Positions 10,830 to 20,353 of a stretch of 64,000 nucleotides of DNA are shown one piece after another. Origin of the DNA: Pinus tabuliformis (Eukaryota > Streptophyta > Pinopsida > Pinales > Pinaceae); assembly GCA_031772625.1 (NCBI GenBank), contig CM062815.1, positions 602,876,505 through 602,940,504 of the forward strand, given 5' to 3'. Position 1 is the first letter of the stretch. Each line of letters starts with the position of its first letter. A model generated the notes under the pieces. It saw nothing but the letters and a program-made list of their open reading frames with translations, was not told the DNA's origin and searched no databases. The position numbers and the translations under genes are program-made.

Positions 10830-11589
10830 TTTAGATTCTAGGGTTTCGCTGCTCCAAACAGGTCATCGTGGCATTTTCGATATAACGTTTTTTCTGCAAC
10901 ATTTCAGAAGCTAACAAAAAAACCCATTTGAGTCAAAATCTTCTTGAACCTTGGGTCCAAATTTCATATCTTTTCTCACTATATATTAGGACATATGGTC
11001 TGAGGAAATTAAGGTTTTTGCAAGCTCCAGAATTTCATCTAAAACAGGTCATCATGGAATTTTCTCTATAATTTTTTTTCTACAAAGTTTCAAAACCTAA
11101 AACAAAAACCCATTTGAGAATAAACCTGGCTAAACCTTGGGTAAAAATTTCAGATCTAGTCTCACTATATTTTTGGATATATGATCTGAGGAATTTAGGG
11201 TCTTGGCAGACTCCTGAATTACATTCTAAACAGGTGACCTTGGGAAAATCATTACAATGTTCTCTCTGATCATCAAATTGAAATTTCGTAAGAAGTTATA
11301 GAAAGAGGACAGACTGTACTTTGTTTGGGTATAAATTTTAGAACCTAAGGTTGAAACACTGACTCACGGCATGTCGTACAAGTTCACTCTACAGAACTAG
11401 TCTATAATTAGGTCATCGCGGGAGATTGGGAATAGACATTTATTCAGGAATCCAATTGCGCTCAGACTTGCGGACTTAGAAAGAGTACTAATAGGGCTAT
11501 TACAGACTGAAATTTGAGAACTTAAAGATCCGAAACTACAGAGTTACAGTCGTTTCAAGATCGAGCTCCTAGGATCAAGAAAAAGCAAG
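10830..11589 (+). other. TE-3 leader
   Basis: About 760 bp without coding sequence. It contains three loosely repeated segments beginning near 10855, 11042 and 11228, each with a ...AACAGGTCATC/GACCTTGG... word followed by a similar run including AACCTTGGGT. These look like tandem divergent repeats in the untranslated leader. Confidence 0.5.
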
Positions 11590-12286
11590 ATGAGGACGTT
11601 TGATGGCAAGGATTTGGTAAATTGGATACTACAGATGAAGAAAAATTTTAATCTACATGGTGTACCACTGTTGCAAAAGGTGTGTATTGCATCTAATTAT
11701 TTAGAACTGAATCAATTTTTATGGTATAAAGGGCTTTGTTCTCGTAAACCACTCATCACATGGTCTATTTTCACAGAGGAAATGATAGCACATTATGAGG
11801 ATACAAAGAGAAACACCTTCTTTAGCCAATTGATAAATCTCAAAAAAAAGGGTTCAATGGCAGAGCACATTGAGGACTTCCAAAAATTGAATATAAGGGT
11901 AAATGATATTCCAGAGAAGAAAATGGTTGATGTCTTCATAGGGAATTTAAAGGATAACATTCAACACGAGGTTCGTCTTTGGGAACCTGATTCATTGGAG
12001 AAGGCATTCAGGTTGGCAAGAAAAATTGAAAGCGAAATTATGGAAATAAGGAATCCCACCACTCACGACTATAGTTATGGAAGTGTTTTTTATCCTAGCC
12101 TTCCACAACCTACAAGGTTTACAAAACAACAATTGGAAGAAAAAAGAGAAAAAAGGGCTTTGTTACAATTGTGATGGCAAATACACTAAAGGTCATAAGT
12201 GTGCTGAGAAGAAATTATTTTACTTAGATTATGAAGAGGAGGAAGAAAAGGATCAAGAAACATCAAAAGAAGAGGATATACACTAG
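11590..12286 (+). pseudogene. TE-3 gag with zinc knuckle
   Basis: The start at 11590 gives MRTFDGKDLVNWILQMKKNF, the classic beginning of chromovirus Gag. The core has TWSIFTEEMIAHYEDTKRNT and a typical helix SMAEHIEDFQKLNIRVNDIP. The open frame stops at 12174, but the zinc knuckle is found in the next frame as CYNCDGKYTKGHKC, so a one-base slip occurred in an A-rich run near 12140-12165. An acidic tail follows, ending at 12284. Confidence 0.85.
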
Positions 12287-12289
12287 GAA

Positions 12290-12660
12290 CCCACACCACA
12301 GAAAGAAGAAATGAATCCTACCATATCTTGTAAAGCATTGGAAAGAATTACCACTCCTCAAACTCTCAAGGTAGAAGGATATATCAAGAAGAAAAAGGTT
12401 TAAGATGTGAAAGATCAAATCAAGAAAGAAGAAATGAATCCAAACATATCTTGTAATGCTTTGGCTGGAATTACCACTCCTCAAACTACCAATATAGAAG
12501 GACATATCAAGAAGAAAAATGTTCTAGGATTAAAAGATCACATCGAGCATCATGAGATGAATCCGACCAGATCTTGTAATGCATTGGATGAAATTACCAC
12601 TCCTCAAACTATCAAGATAGAAGGACATATCATAAATAAAAAGGTAATAGTGTTGATTGA
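12290..12660 (+). repeat. Triplicated 123-bp unit upstream of the TE-3 protease
   Basis: Three in-frame units with equal positions at 12311, 12434 and 12557, a period of exactly 123 bp (41 codons). Each encodes a version of Met-Asn-Pro, then Ser-Cys-x-Ala-Leu, then ITTPQT and an Ile-Glu/Val-Glu-Gly-Tyr/His-Ile turn. Unit 1 has a TAA. The last unit runs straight into the protease active site. Confidence 0.92.
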
Positions 12661-12922
12661 TTCAAGCAGTACCCATAATTTTATTCATTGTAAGATAGCC
12701 AAGGAATTGAATTGCTTCCTGTATCCAGCACCAGAGTGTCAAGTGATGGTTGCAAGTGGAGGAACCATAAATTGCTCTGGAAAGTGCCATAATATCAAGC
12801 TATCCATGAGAGAATATGTATTGAATAGCCTAATTCTTTTCATTCCAATGGGTGGTGCTGATGTTTTACTAGGAGTCCAATGGCTACAATCTTTGGGTAT
12901 GATAGCTTTTAATTTTCAATAA
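12557..12922 (+). pseudogene. TE-3 aspartic protease
   Basis: Active-site segment VLIDSSSTHNFIH, where chromovirus proteases normally have Asp-Ser-Gly; the Gly is Ser. It is followed by MVASGGTINCSGKC and the closing GGADVLLGVQWLQSLG, the usual protease end. Length is normal for the family. The Gly change would be expected to damage the active site. Confidence 0.85.
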
Positions 12923-13232
12923 CTTTTCTTGAAATCTTTTTGGGAAGGAAAGGAAGTTGAATTGAGGGGTATCGAAGGGAAACCTAGAAAGATAATCAAA
13001 TCTAATAGCATGACAAAGCTTCTAAATAAAGAACAACACACAATTATGTTCATTAGAGGATCCCACATCGAAATCATGTATTTCTCCAGATCTCCAAAAC
13101 GTTTTGGACAATCATTCCAAGGTATTTGAGACTCCCAAAGGCCTCCCACCTATTCGTGATCATGATCATGCTATTCACTTGATTCCAGGAAGTGTTCCTC
13201 CAAACATCAAGCCTTACAGATATCCATATGCC
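12923..13232 (+). pseudogene. TE-3 protease-RT linker and start of RT
   Basis: Pieces in two frames: VELRGIEGKPRKIIKSN, then HSKVFETPKGLPPIRDHDHA and LIPGSVPPNIKPYRYPYAQ. These are the residues that precede and begin the RT domain of chromoviruses. No RT catalytic motif is present; the sequence jumps at about 13230. Confidence 0.82.
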
Positions 13233-13487
13233 CAAAGTAGTGGGAACTCATTCAAAAGTTGCAGAAGATCCCAATTCAAACAGTATTGCGAGAACTTGAC
13301 AAGGAAGAAAAAATCATATTGGAACCTGAAGCAGTCATAGAACCAAGAAATTGACAGCAATGAAATAGATCAGTTTCAGAGTATCTCATCAAGTGTAAAA
13401 ACTTACCCACGGAAGATTCCACATGGGAGGACAAGAATTTATACAGAAGCATCAAGAACTACTCAAGCATTGAGGACAACACTTTTT
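13233..13487 (+). pseudogene. TE-3 integrase tail with chromodomain remnant
   Basis: In one frame the sequence reads TVLRELDKEEKIILEPEAVI, then after stops SEYLIKCKNLPTEDSTWEDK. The latter is the core of a chromodomain (normally Tyr-Leu-Val-Lys-Trp-Lys, then Ala-Thr-Trp-Glu), with Trp changed to Cys. Chromodomains steer integration to chosen chromatin. This identifies the parent as a chromovirus. Confidence 0.8.
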
Positions 13488-13499
13488 GAAGGAGAGGGG
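13488..13499 (+). promoter_or_regulatory. TE-3 polypurine tract
   Basis: GAAGGAGAGGGG two bases before the 3' LTR, the primer for plus-strand DNA synthesis. Confidence 0.88.
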
Positions 13500-13501
13500 C
13501 A

Positions 13502-13834
13502 TGTTAGGTCCCTATACTACTAGTGCAACCCCTTATTGTTATTAGTAAAACACTCTTATTATATTTTTGTGCCCATGTAGTCCCCATATTGTTATTGTTG
13601 TGCCCCATAGAAGCCCACTTTTGTTATTGTTGTGCGCTTACATTATTATTGTTATGTTGACTCTGATTATATTATGACCCCTTAGACTCATATATATATA
13701 AAGGAGGTCTTGTTATTTGTATCATCTAATAATTGTTCATTTTTGTAATGTAAAGCAGGTTGCCCCCTCGAAGAGGCTTATTTCTAAGGCATTCAACTAT
13801 CTTTTATATCTTTTTGTGAGCTAGTTTCATAACA
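13502..13834 (+). repeat. TE-3 3' LTR
   Basis: 333 bp, TGTTAGG to CATAACA, closely matching 10504-10815 apart from an extra AGTAAAACACTCTTATTATA-like segment and point changes. Confidence 0.92.
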
Positions 13835-13839
13835 CGAGG

Positions 13840-14282
13840 TGTTGGGAATTGATTTTGGTGATATTTTTTCTCCTGTTGCCAAGGTAGCTTCTATTAGATT
13901 ACTTTTATCTGTTGCTACAACATTTTATTTTGAGGAACAGATGGATGTGAAGACAACATTTCTTCATGACAATCTAGAAGAAGAGATCCACATGAAGCAA
14001 CCTAAAGGCTTTGTGGTGAAAGGTAAGAAAGAACTGGTATGCAAGTTAAAAAAGCCTCAGTATGGGTTAAAATAGTCACCAAGGATGTGGTATCAGAAAT
14101 TTGATACATTTATATGGGGACTTGGCTTCACTAGAAGAAAAGTAGATCACTGTGTGTATTTTAAATTAATTGGTGACCATGTTATTTATCTTTTCTTGTA
14201 TGTGGATGATATGTTGTTGGTTGGAAATGACAAAGAAATTATCAAGGATTTGAAGACCCAATTGTCCTCCAAAATCAACTAA
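13840..14282 (+). pseudogene. TE-2 reverse transcriptase, second part
   Basis: Continues the RT interrupted by TE-3: GIDFGDIFSPVAKVASIR, then motif A with its Asp (QMDVKTTFLHDNLEEEI), and the catalytic pair in FLYVDDMLLVGND. A TAG follows the segment KKPQYGLK near 14073, and the frame is lost after 14282. The catalytic aspartates survive, but the stops prevent expression. Confidence 0.9.
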
Positions 14283-14398
14283 ATATTTGGGTGTTGCAAA
14301 CTATATTTTGGGAATGGAAATTAAATGAGATCGATCGAAGAGGAAGCTCTAGTTAAACCAAGGGAAAGTACGTCGAGACAACACTACAGAGGTTTAAT

Positions 14399-15145
14399 AT
14401 GCAGGATAGTAAACCGGTGAAGGTTCCTATTCCTATAGGTGTAAAGTTATCTGATGAACAGTGTCCCAAGACACAAAAAGAGGAAGAGGACATGTCCCGT
14501 GTTCCATATGCAAGTGAAGTCGGTAGCCTAATGTATGCAACGGTTTGTACTAGACCAAACATTTCACATGCAGTGGGAGTATTGAGCAAGTTTATATCAA
14601 AACCAGCGAATGAGCATTAGACAACAGTGAAGCGAGTTTTCAGGTATTTGCATGGCAATAGTGATTATGGTTTGTGCTACCAAGGAAGATGAGGATTGGA
14701 TAGATTTTTGGACATCCATGGCTTTGTTGATGCAGATTGGGTTCAAGATCTATATCAGAGAAGATCTACAAGTGGGTATGTGTTTAACCTATTTGGAGAT
14801 GCAGTGAGTTGGATGAGTAAAAGATAGTCTGTAGTGGCCCTTTCAACTATAGATGCATAATACATGGCAGCCACTTATGTAAGCAAGGAAGCGGTTTGGT
14901 TGCAAATATTGTGTTCAAGTATGGGGTTAGTACAACGAGCTATAAGGATAGACTGTGATAGCCAAAGTCTAATTTTCTTGGCAAAGAACCCTGCTTATCA
15001 TTTAAAGACAAAGCACATTGATGTTCATTATCACTTTCCGAGGGATATGTTTGAGGACAAAAAGGTGTTTTTGTTAAAGGTGGACACTTTGAAGAATATT
15101 GCAGATGCATTGACAAAGTTTACGAGCACTGAGAAGTTCTCTTAG
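14399..15145 (+). pseudogene. TE-2 RT thumb and RNase H
   Basis: Pieces PYASEVGSLMYATVCTRPNI and FRYLHGNSDYGL are the copia RT-RNase H junction. RNase H residues: FVDADW (Asp kept); STIDA then TAA where a Glu codon is expected, so the second acidic residue was itself turned into a stop; IRIDCDSQSLIFLAKNPAYH (Asp kept) and the end KNIADALTK (Asp kept). At least four stops. Confidence 0.88.
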
Positions 15146-15213
15146 TGTAGAGAAACATTGGGGATTGCAGGGTTGGGCCAATGACTAAGCTCTTCGGTGT
15201 GGAAAGAAAACAA

Positions 15214-15225
15214 TAAGTGGGAAAA
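15214..15225 (+). promoter_or_regulatory. TE-2 polypurine tract
   Basis: Purine-rich AAGTGGGAAAA directly before the 3' LTR. Confidence 0.75.
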
Positions 15226-15728
15226 TGTTGGCCATGTGTTATATTCTTTCCACGACTACCCCACGTGCAGGAGGGGGAGCTCCTCCTGTACATTGAATCA
15301 GGCGTAGTAGGGGGTATGTAGGGGGAAGTGACCCCCCTACACGGGGTCTAGGGTAGCCCCCTGGGAAATTTTTTTGGACCCTATATTAGGCGGGCAGAAC
15401 TACCTATGGTTTTGTGCATGGATTTCGCACATGGTTTTGGAAATGATGGTTTTCTTTCCATGGTACTTTTTAGATCTTGTTAAGGAAAATACAGTTATGT
15501 TCTAATCCAGGATTAATGGATTGAGGTTTATGGGTGCTTCAGCATGTATATATATGTATTGTAACATTGAGAGGAATATAATGAAAAATCAATCTAGTAG
15601 TCCGGGTTTTGGGATCCATGGGAAAATCTCTGTGTATATATGTTTTATGTTTTATTCTCTTGCCATTGTTTATTTTCTATTTTTAGAATTCATATGCAGG
15701 TAATTTATATATGGGGTTAAAACCTACA
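15226..15728 (+). repeat. TE-2 3' LTR
   Basis: 503 bp, TGTTGGC to ACCTACA, matching 7339-7797. It keeps a GC-rich segment with an inverted GGAGGGGGAGCTCCTCC core (15269-15287) that the left LTR lacks. TATATATA near 15547 and a run resembling a transcript end lie inside. Confidence 0.92.
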
Positions 15729-15733
15729 CATCT
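15729..15733. repeat. TE-2 target-site duplication, right copy
   Basis: CATCT, identical to 7334-7338. Confidence 0.9.
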
Positions 15734-16335
15734 CTTCTGAGAGATAATCTACCATCACCCATGCTTGTTTATTTCCTTTCTATATGTAAGCATATTTCAG
15801 ATCTTTGATATTAATGAAATGAAGTTTTATTTCTGCTACATCTTGGTTTTTATATTTGTATCTATATTTTGTTATATTCCTATATAAGTCTGGATTGTTG
15901 CGTCAGTTTCATAGATACTTGGAGCAAACTAATGGAATTTGAATGTTGTTTTTTGAATGTTGTGGAAAAAACCTTTGAGAAAGATTGTAGACTTGTATGG
16001 GACCATTACACATGCATTTGGTAGGAGATGGACCAGTGTTAACGGATGACGGTAGCTAAAGGGACATCCTTATATCCTTTTTTTTCTTTTGAGTGGACAT
16101 GTAACATTTGGTTCATGCACAGAGATTAACCTTACTTTATTCCTATGAACTTAAATGCACTTGTGGACATTACAAGATCATATTGTTTCCCTTTGAAAGA
16201 AAATACGTGGAGGATATTTGGGGGAAATGTGACTGCCCATAAAATGTAGATCAGATTTGGGGTCCTTGTGTCTCTTTTCCTTGGAATCTAGTAGTGCTTG
16301 AAGGTTGTATTTGGAAGGGTTAGCAGACAAAATCC
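15734..16335. other. Continuation of the TE-2 host sequence, then unassigned
   Basis: The first 110 bases probably continue the LTR-like remnant of 6517-7333. Beyond that no coding or repeat signal was recognised. Confidence 0.4.
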
Positions 16336-16339
16336 TAAT

Positions 16340-16670
16340 AAGAAAAAGAAGATTAGTGTTGGAGAACCTATTTTTTGGGATAAATGCTTAGGGGTTTTGG
16401 GAGTTAAGGGGTTTAAGGGTTTATCAATTAGGGGTTAAGGGTAAAGGGTAAAGGGTTAGGGCTTAGGGGGTTTAGGGGTTTGGGGTTAGGGGTCAGGGGT
16501 TCACAAATTCTAAGTTATGGGTTAGGGGTTAAGGGGTGAGTGGCTTAGAGTTTAAGAGATCAAGGGGTTAATGGGTTATGAGATATGAGTGTAGAGGTTA
16601 AGGGATTACGACTTTTGGGTTAAGGGGATATATAATTTAGTTGTTATAGTTTAAGGTCTTATGGATTGTG
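16340..16670. repeat. Degenerate telomere-like G-rich repeat
   Basis: Some 40 variants of (T)TTAGGG/TTAAGGGG, for example GGGTTAAGGGTAAAGGGTAAAGGGTTAGGG written across 16431-16460. The plant telomere unit is TTTAGGG. The array is irregular and decays rightward. A C-rich stretch with CCCCCTAACC follows at 16680-16800 in the opposite sense. Confidence 0.7.
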
Positions 16671-16929
16671 ATAATGGGGCCCATAATCCCCTCATCATAA
16701 CTATTGGGGGTTCCCCTATCATTTTCTCTCATTGCCTTCCCTCTAGCCCCCCTAACCATTATTCCATGAGGTCCTAGCCCCCTTCTCATTCCTAAATGAT
16801 AGGATTATAGATCTCAGTAAACCATGCTCGAACCTATCACTTCTATCTATCCATGCTACCCTTATGTCCCCCTTGCCCCATTGAATACACCAAAATATCC
16901 CCCTCCCTCAAAATTAATGAGAATTGAAC

Positions 16930-17700
16930 ATTTGGAGGCGGTCATTTAACAACCACCTCTAAAAGTTCAATTCTAATGATTTTTTTTTTTTTTTTTTTTT
17001 GTGGGGGGTTGGGGGGAGGGGGCCTTGTCCAAAACTACCCCCAAAAGTTACTTTGTCATGACTTTTAACAGGGATTGTCAAACAACCCGCCATAAAAATA
17101 ACAAAAATTTAATTTTTGGAGCTGGCTTTGGAAACCCCCCTCCAAAAGTCATTAGAATTGAATTTTTAAAGGAGTTTGTTAAAACACCACCTCAAAATGT
17201 TCGATTCTCATGACTCTTTTTTTTTGGTGGGGGGGGGGGGGGGGGGTAGGTTTCAAAAACCACCTCCAAAATTTAAGTTTTCATGAATTTTAGGGTGGTT
17301 TTCAAAATTCTATTGTGAAAAATGTATTTTGGGGCAATCATTTAAACCCCCCTCCCCCCAAAAAAAAGTCATGAGAAAACACTTTTAGAGGTGGTTGTTA
17401 GAAACCTCCCTCTATAAAAAAAAGTTCAATTTTGATGACTTTCTAGGGGGATTTCAAAAAAGTTGGCATAAAAAATATATTTAGGGGCAATAATTTAAAA
17501 ACCCCATCCAAAAGCCATGAGAAGACACTTTTAGAGGTTTTTGTTAGAAAATGCCCCAAAAAAGTTCAAATTTTCATGAATTTTGGGAGGGGGATTCAAA
17601 ACGCGCCCCTAAATCCCTAAAACCAATTTTTGAGGTGGTTTTGACAAGACCGTTGCAAGCTAAACCAACCCCAAAGGCCATTTTTGTAGTATTGTAGGTG
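16930..17700. mobile_element. Candidate terminus of a CACTA-type DNA transposon (subterminal repeat field)
   Basis: At least seven repeats, direct and inverted, of words like ACCACCTCCAAAAGTTCAATT followed by TCATGAC and G- or T-runs, occurring every 80-130 bp. The field ends at GGCCATTTTTGTAGTATTG; reversed, this reads TACTACAAAAATGGCC, close to the CACTACAAAAA ends of plant CACTA elements. No transposase and no opposite end were found, so this is a likely but unproved call. Confidence 0.4.
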
Positions 17701-18690
17701 CCAATACATGTCAGGTGCCAAGTGTTAGTGCATTCTAAGTGCCAAATCTTCCTTTGTTACTTCTCTCATACCTTCTAATAATTGATATCAAATAACTTTA
17801 AACCATGACAAACCATGCCAACACATGCCAAAACATACAAAGGCATCTCAACGCATTCTAGACATGCTAAGACCTACCTAGTTCCATTGTCTATCATGGA
17901 GCATTACACATGCTATGGAGTGGTAGGGCATGTTGAAGAGTGCTAAGGTGTGTTGGAGAGTTTCAATGCATAACAAGGAGTGTTAGGGAGTACTAGGGTA
18001 CAAAAGGGAGAACTATGTCAAAATGCATGGAAATGAATGATTATGAGGTTGCTCCAGGGAGTGTTAACAAGTGCTAGGCGTGCTAAGAAGGGAATGACAA
18101 GGTATGGCAGACAATGGTAAGGCATGTTAGGGAATACTAGGGAATTTCAAGAAGTTCCAAAGTGTTCTAGGGAGTTCAAGGGTGTGCTAACATGTGCCCA
18201 ATAGTGTCATGGCATGCCAAGACATGATGGGTGCTAAGGCATGCCAGGATGTGCATGATGCTAGGGTGTGCCAACATGTGTCAAGGAGTTTCAAGGAAAC
18301 AAAAGGGAGAACAAAGCTAAAAGGTAAGGAAATGAGGCCATAAGAGGATTAATAAGTCATGAATTTGCCTTCTACAAAAGGGGCATGCTAGGCACACTAA
18401 CAATAGGTTACAATACATGCCAAGAGCTAAAGTGTGCCAAGTGATAATGTACGTGAATGCATGCCAAGGTGTTCTATGGGATGTTAGGTATTAAAGGGAA
18501 TTCCAACACATGTTAGGGGAGTGCTATATTGTACTATGGCATGCCAACATGCGCTTAGGCATCCTAATCATGGAAATATGTTTTAGGCACAAATATGTTC
18601 CAAGACATGAGAGGTGCCCATGAATGTTAGTGTGTGCCAAATCATGTCAAGGTGTGCGAGTAGTGTTGAGGAGTGCTAAGTCTCTCTGAT
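17690..18690. repeat. Short-period TGCCAAGG/TGCTAGG quasi-repeat
   Basis: About 1 kb built from dozens of variants of GTGCCAAGGCATG, GTGCTAAGG, GTGTTAGGG and GAGTTTCAAGG spaced by roughly 10-14 bases. There is no open frame. It is not a clean tandem array; the word recurs with drift. Confidence 0.7.
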
Positions 18691-19600
18691 TCATAGAACT
18701 GGCCGAGCTTTATTATGTATTAAATAATATAGTTCCTACACACACTAGTGGAACTTCATCTAAATGGACTTTTCTAGATAATAAACCTAATTGGATGAAT
18801 CATGTGTTGACTCATAGGAAAACTATGTTCTCATTACTTGAGGAAAATGATACACACAAATTACTTCTTAAAAAAATTGTTGACTCTAACCACTATGGCC
18901 TTGGAAACATATTGAAAAGGAATCCATAACAATGTTATTAAATTGTTATCCTTTGACAAAAAATATAGCTACAATCACACAATGTCATCAAAAACTCATT
19001 GGAATGATCAATGATGATGAGAAATTTTTTACCATCACCAAAAGTAACCAAAAAGAGCATTAGTGAATGAAAAGAGAGTTCAAATCAAAACTATCATAAT
19101 CTAGCAACTAATTCTGTGATGTCTTTTTATCATTGATCTCTCCATTTTATTCATTTTCCTTCATTTTCCCTCTAATTTCCCTTGCATGCAAATTTGTCCC
19201 CCTTCACCTTCCTTTTCTCCTATTTTCCTTTATTTTCATTATTAAATGCCAGTTATTGTCTCTTTTCCTTCACCAATTCCTTTTCCAATTTCCATAGCCA
19301 TAAATTAATCACAAGTGATGCCCACTATATTTTTTTCCCAACATTCACCTTGGAATATGTGTCCCATGACCTTAGTATTATTTTATTTACATGGAAAATC
19401 AACAAGGGACTATTACAAAACCCTCCCCTTGGGTGGACACCATCCTCGGTGTTCATTGATGCTTATAACCAGAAAAACATGCTTCCCATGGAGCTTTATA
19501 GCACAACTTGATGCAACATTTACATCATACCAAATACTGAAACAATGAACACCACATTGCTTATTTGAGCTTTATACCATAGATCGATGCAGTATTTACT
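18691..19600. other. Spacer at the left side of TE-4, probably including its 3' end
   Basis: No coding sequence. A long pyrimidine-rich stretch (about 19137-19240) would be purine-rich on the TE-4 strand and could hold its polypurine tract. Three loosely similar segments with GAGCTTTATA-CACAACTTGATGCA-like words occur at about 19490, 19568 and 19610. No match to the LTR starting at 32054 was found. Confidence 0.4.
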
Positions 19601-19639
19601 ATGCACTGCTTATTGGAACTTTATAACACAACTAATTAC

Positions 19640-20348
19640 TGTATATGCAATACACATATTCATAAAAATAAACCAAAACACATAAATAAAACTCATCTTC
19701 TCAACCAACAAATAAGGAACGATACCTAGCCCACATCTGATCAGCGATCTCCCATGTAGCTTCATCAGGCCCAAAGTGCTTCCACTGCACTTTATCCTAC
19801 TCGATTGCTCGGTTTTGGAACATGAGCTATTTCCACTATAAAATACACTGCGATTTTGGCTATAATTCTCCCTCTGGTCCCACCTGCAATACATACCAGT
19901 CAATCACATGCTCAACATCCTACACATATCTCTTAAGCAATGAAACATGGAAAACATCATGGACTTTCATTGTAGGCAACAATGCAAGTCTATAGGCCAC
20001 TGGTCTCATCCTCTCAAGGATCTCAAAAGGCTCACAATACCAAGGTGCCAACATAGCACATGATCTAATCCCCAAGGAGCTTCTCTTGGGATTTATGCGC
20101 AAGTATACATGCTACCCGACTCGAAACTCCTTGAAGGCTCTATGTTGAGTTGCATAGCTCCGTTTCCTACCCTTTTCTTCCTTCAAATTCCTCCTAATAG
20201 CCTACATTTCTTGTTCCATCTCAGATAACATATCCAGTCTAATCAACACCCACTTCACCGAATCACTCCAACTGATGGAAGTATTAAAACTCTTCTAATA
20301 AAGAGCCTCAAATGGACTCATCCTCAACGATTCCCGATACCCATTATT
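19640..20348 (-). pseudogene. TE-4 integrase C-terminal part and chromodomain
   Basis: Minus frames give ESLRMSPFEALY near 20315, then YLRINPKRSSLGIR, then YRLALLPTMKVHDVFHVSLL (the standard close of chromovirus integrase). The chromodomain follows as KVQWKHFGPDEATWEIADQM at about 19733-19795. Stops interrupt several points. TE-5 separates this from the catalytic core at 27405. Confidence 0.88.
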
Positions 20349-20353
20349 ATATG
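20349..20353. repeat. TE-5 target-site duplication, left copy
   Basis: ATATG, identical to 27400-27404. Joining the flanks rebuilds the integrase segment FAYNNGYRESLRMS in phase. Confidence 0.93.

Larger units (their letters stand above)
10504..13834 (+). mobile_element. TE-3: non-autonomous Ty3/gypsy chromovirus nested in TE-2
   Basis: LTRs at 10504-10815 and 13502-13834, a perfect methionine-initiator-type primer site and a clean polypurine tract. Inside are gag, a zinc knuckle, protease, the first residues of RT, and then the tail of integrase with a chromodomain. RT, RNase H and integrase core are deleted, so it depended on another copy to move. It is the younger of the TE-2/TE-3 pair by nesting. 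Confidence 0.9.
7339..15728 (+). mobile_element. TE-2: Ty1/copia retrotransposon, full-length but decayed, with TE-3 nested inside
   Basis: LTRs at both ends, perfect 5-bp duplication, and the copia order gag, protease, integrase, reverse transcriptase, RNase H. The integrase-before-RT order defines copia; the wording of the integrase and RT segments recalls the Tork group. Stops and frameshifts occur in every domain and several catalytic residues are replaced, so it cannot move on its own. Removing TE-3 restores a continuous RT reading frame across the insertion point. Confidence 0.93.

Noticed and set aside
18691..19600. Possible host gene in the pyrimidine-rich stretch (frames 19182-19511 and 19315-19548)
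   Set aside because: No domain, low complexity, overlapping frames; more likely the 3' end of TE-4.
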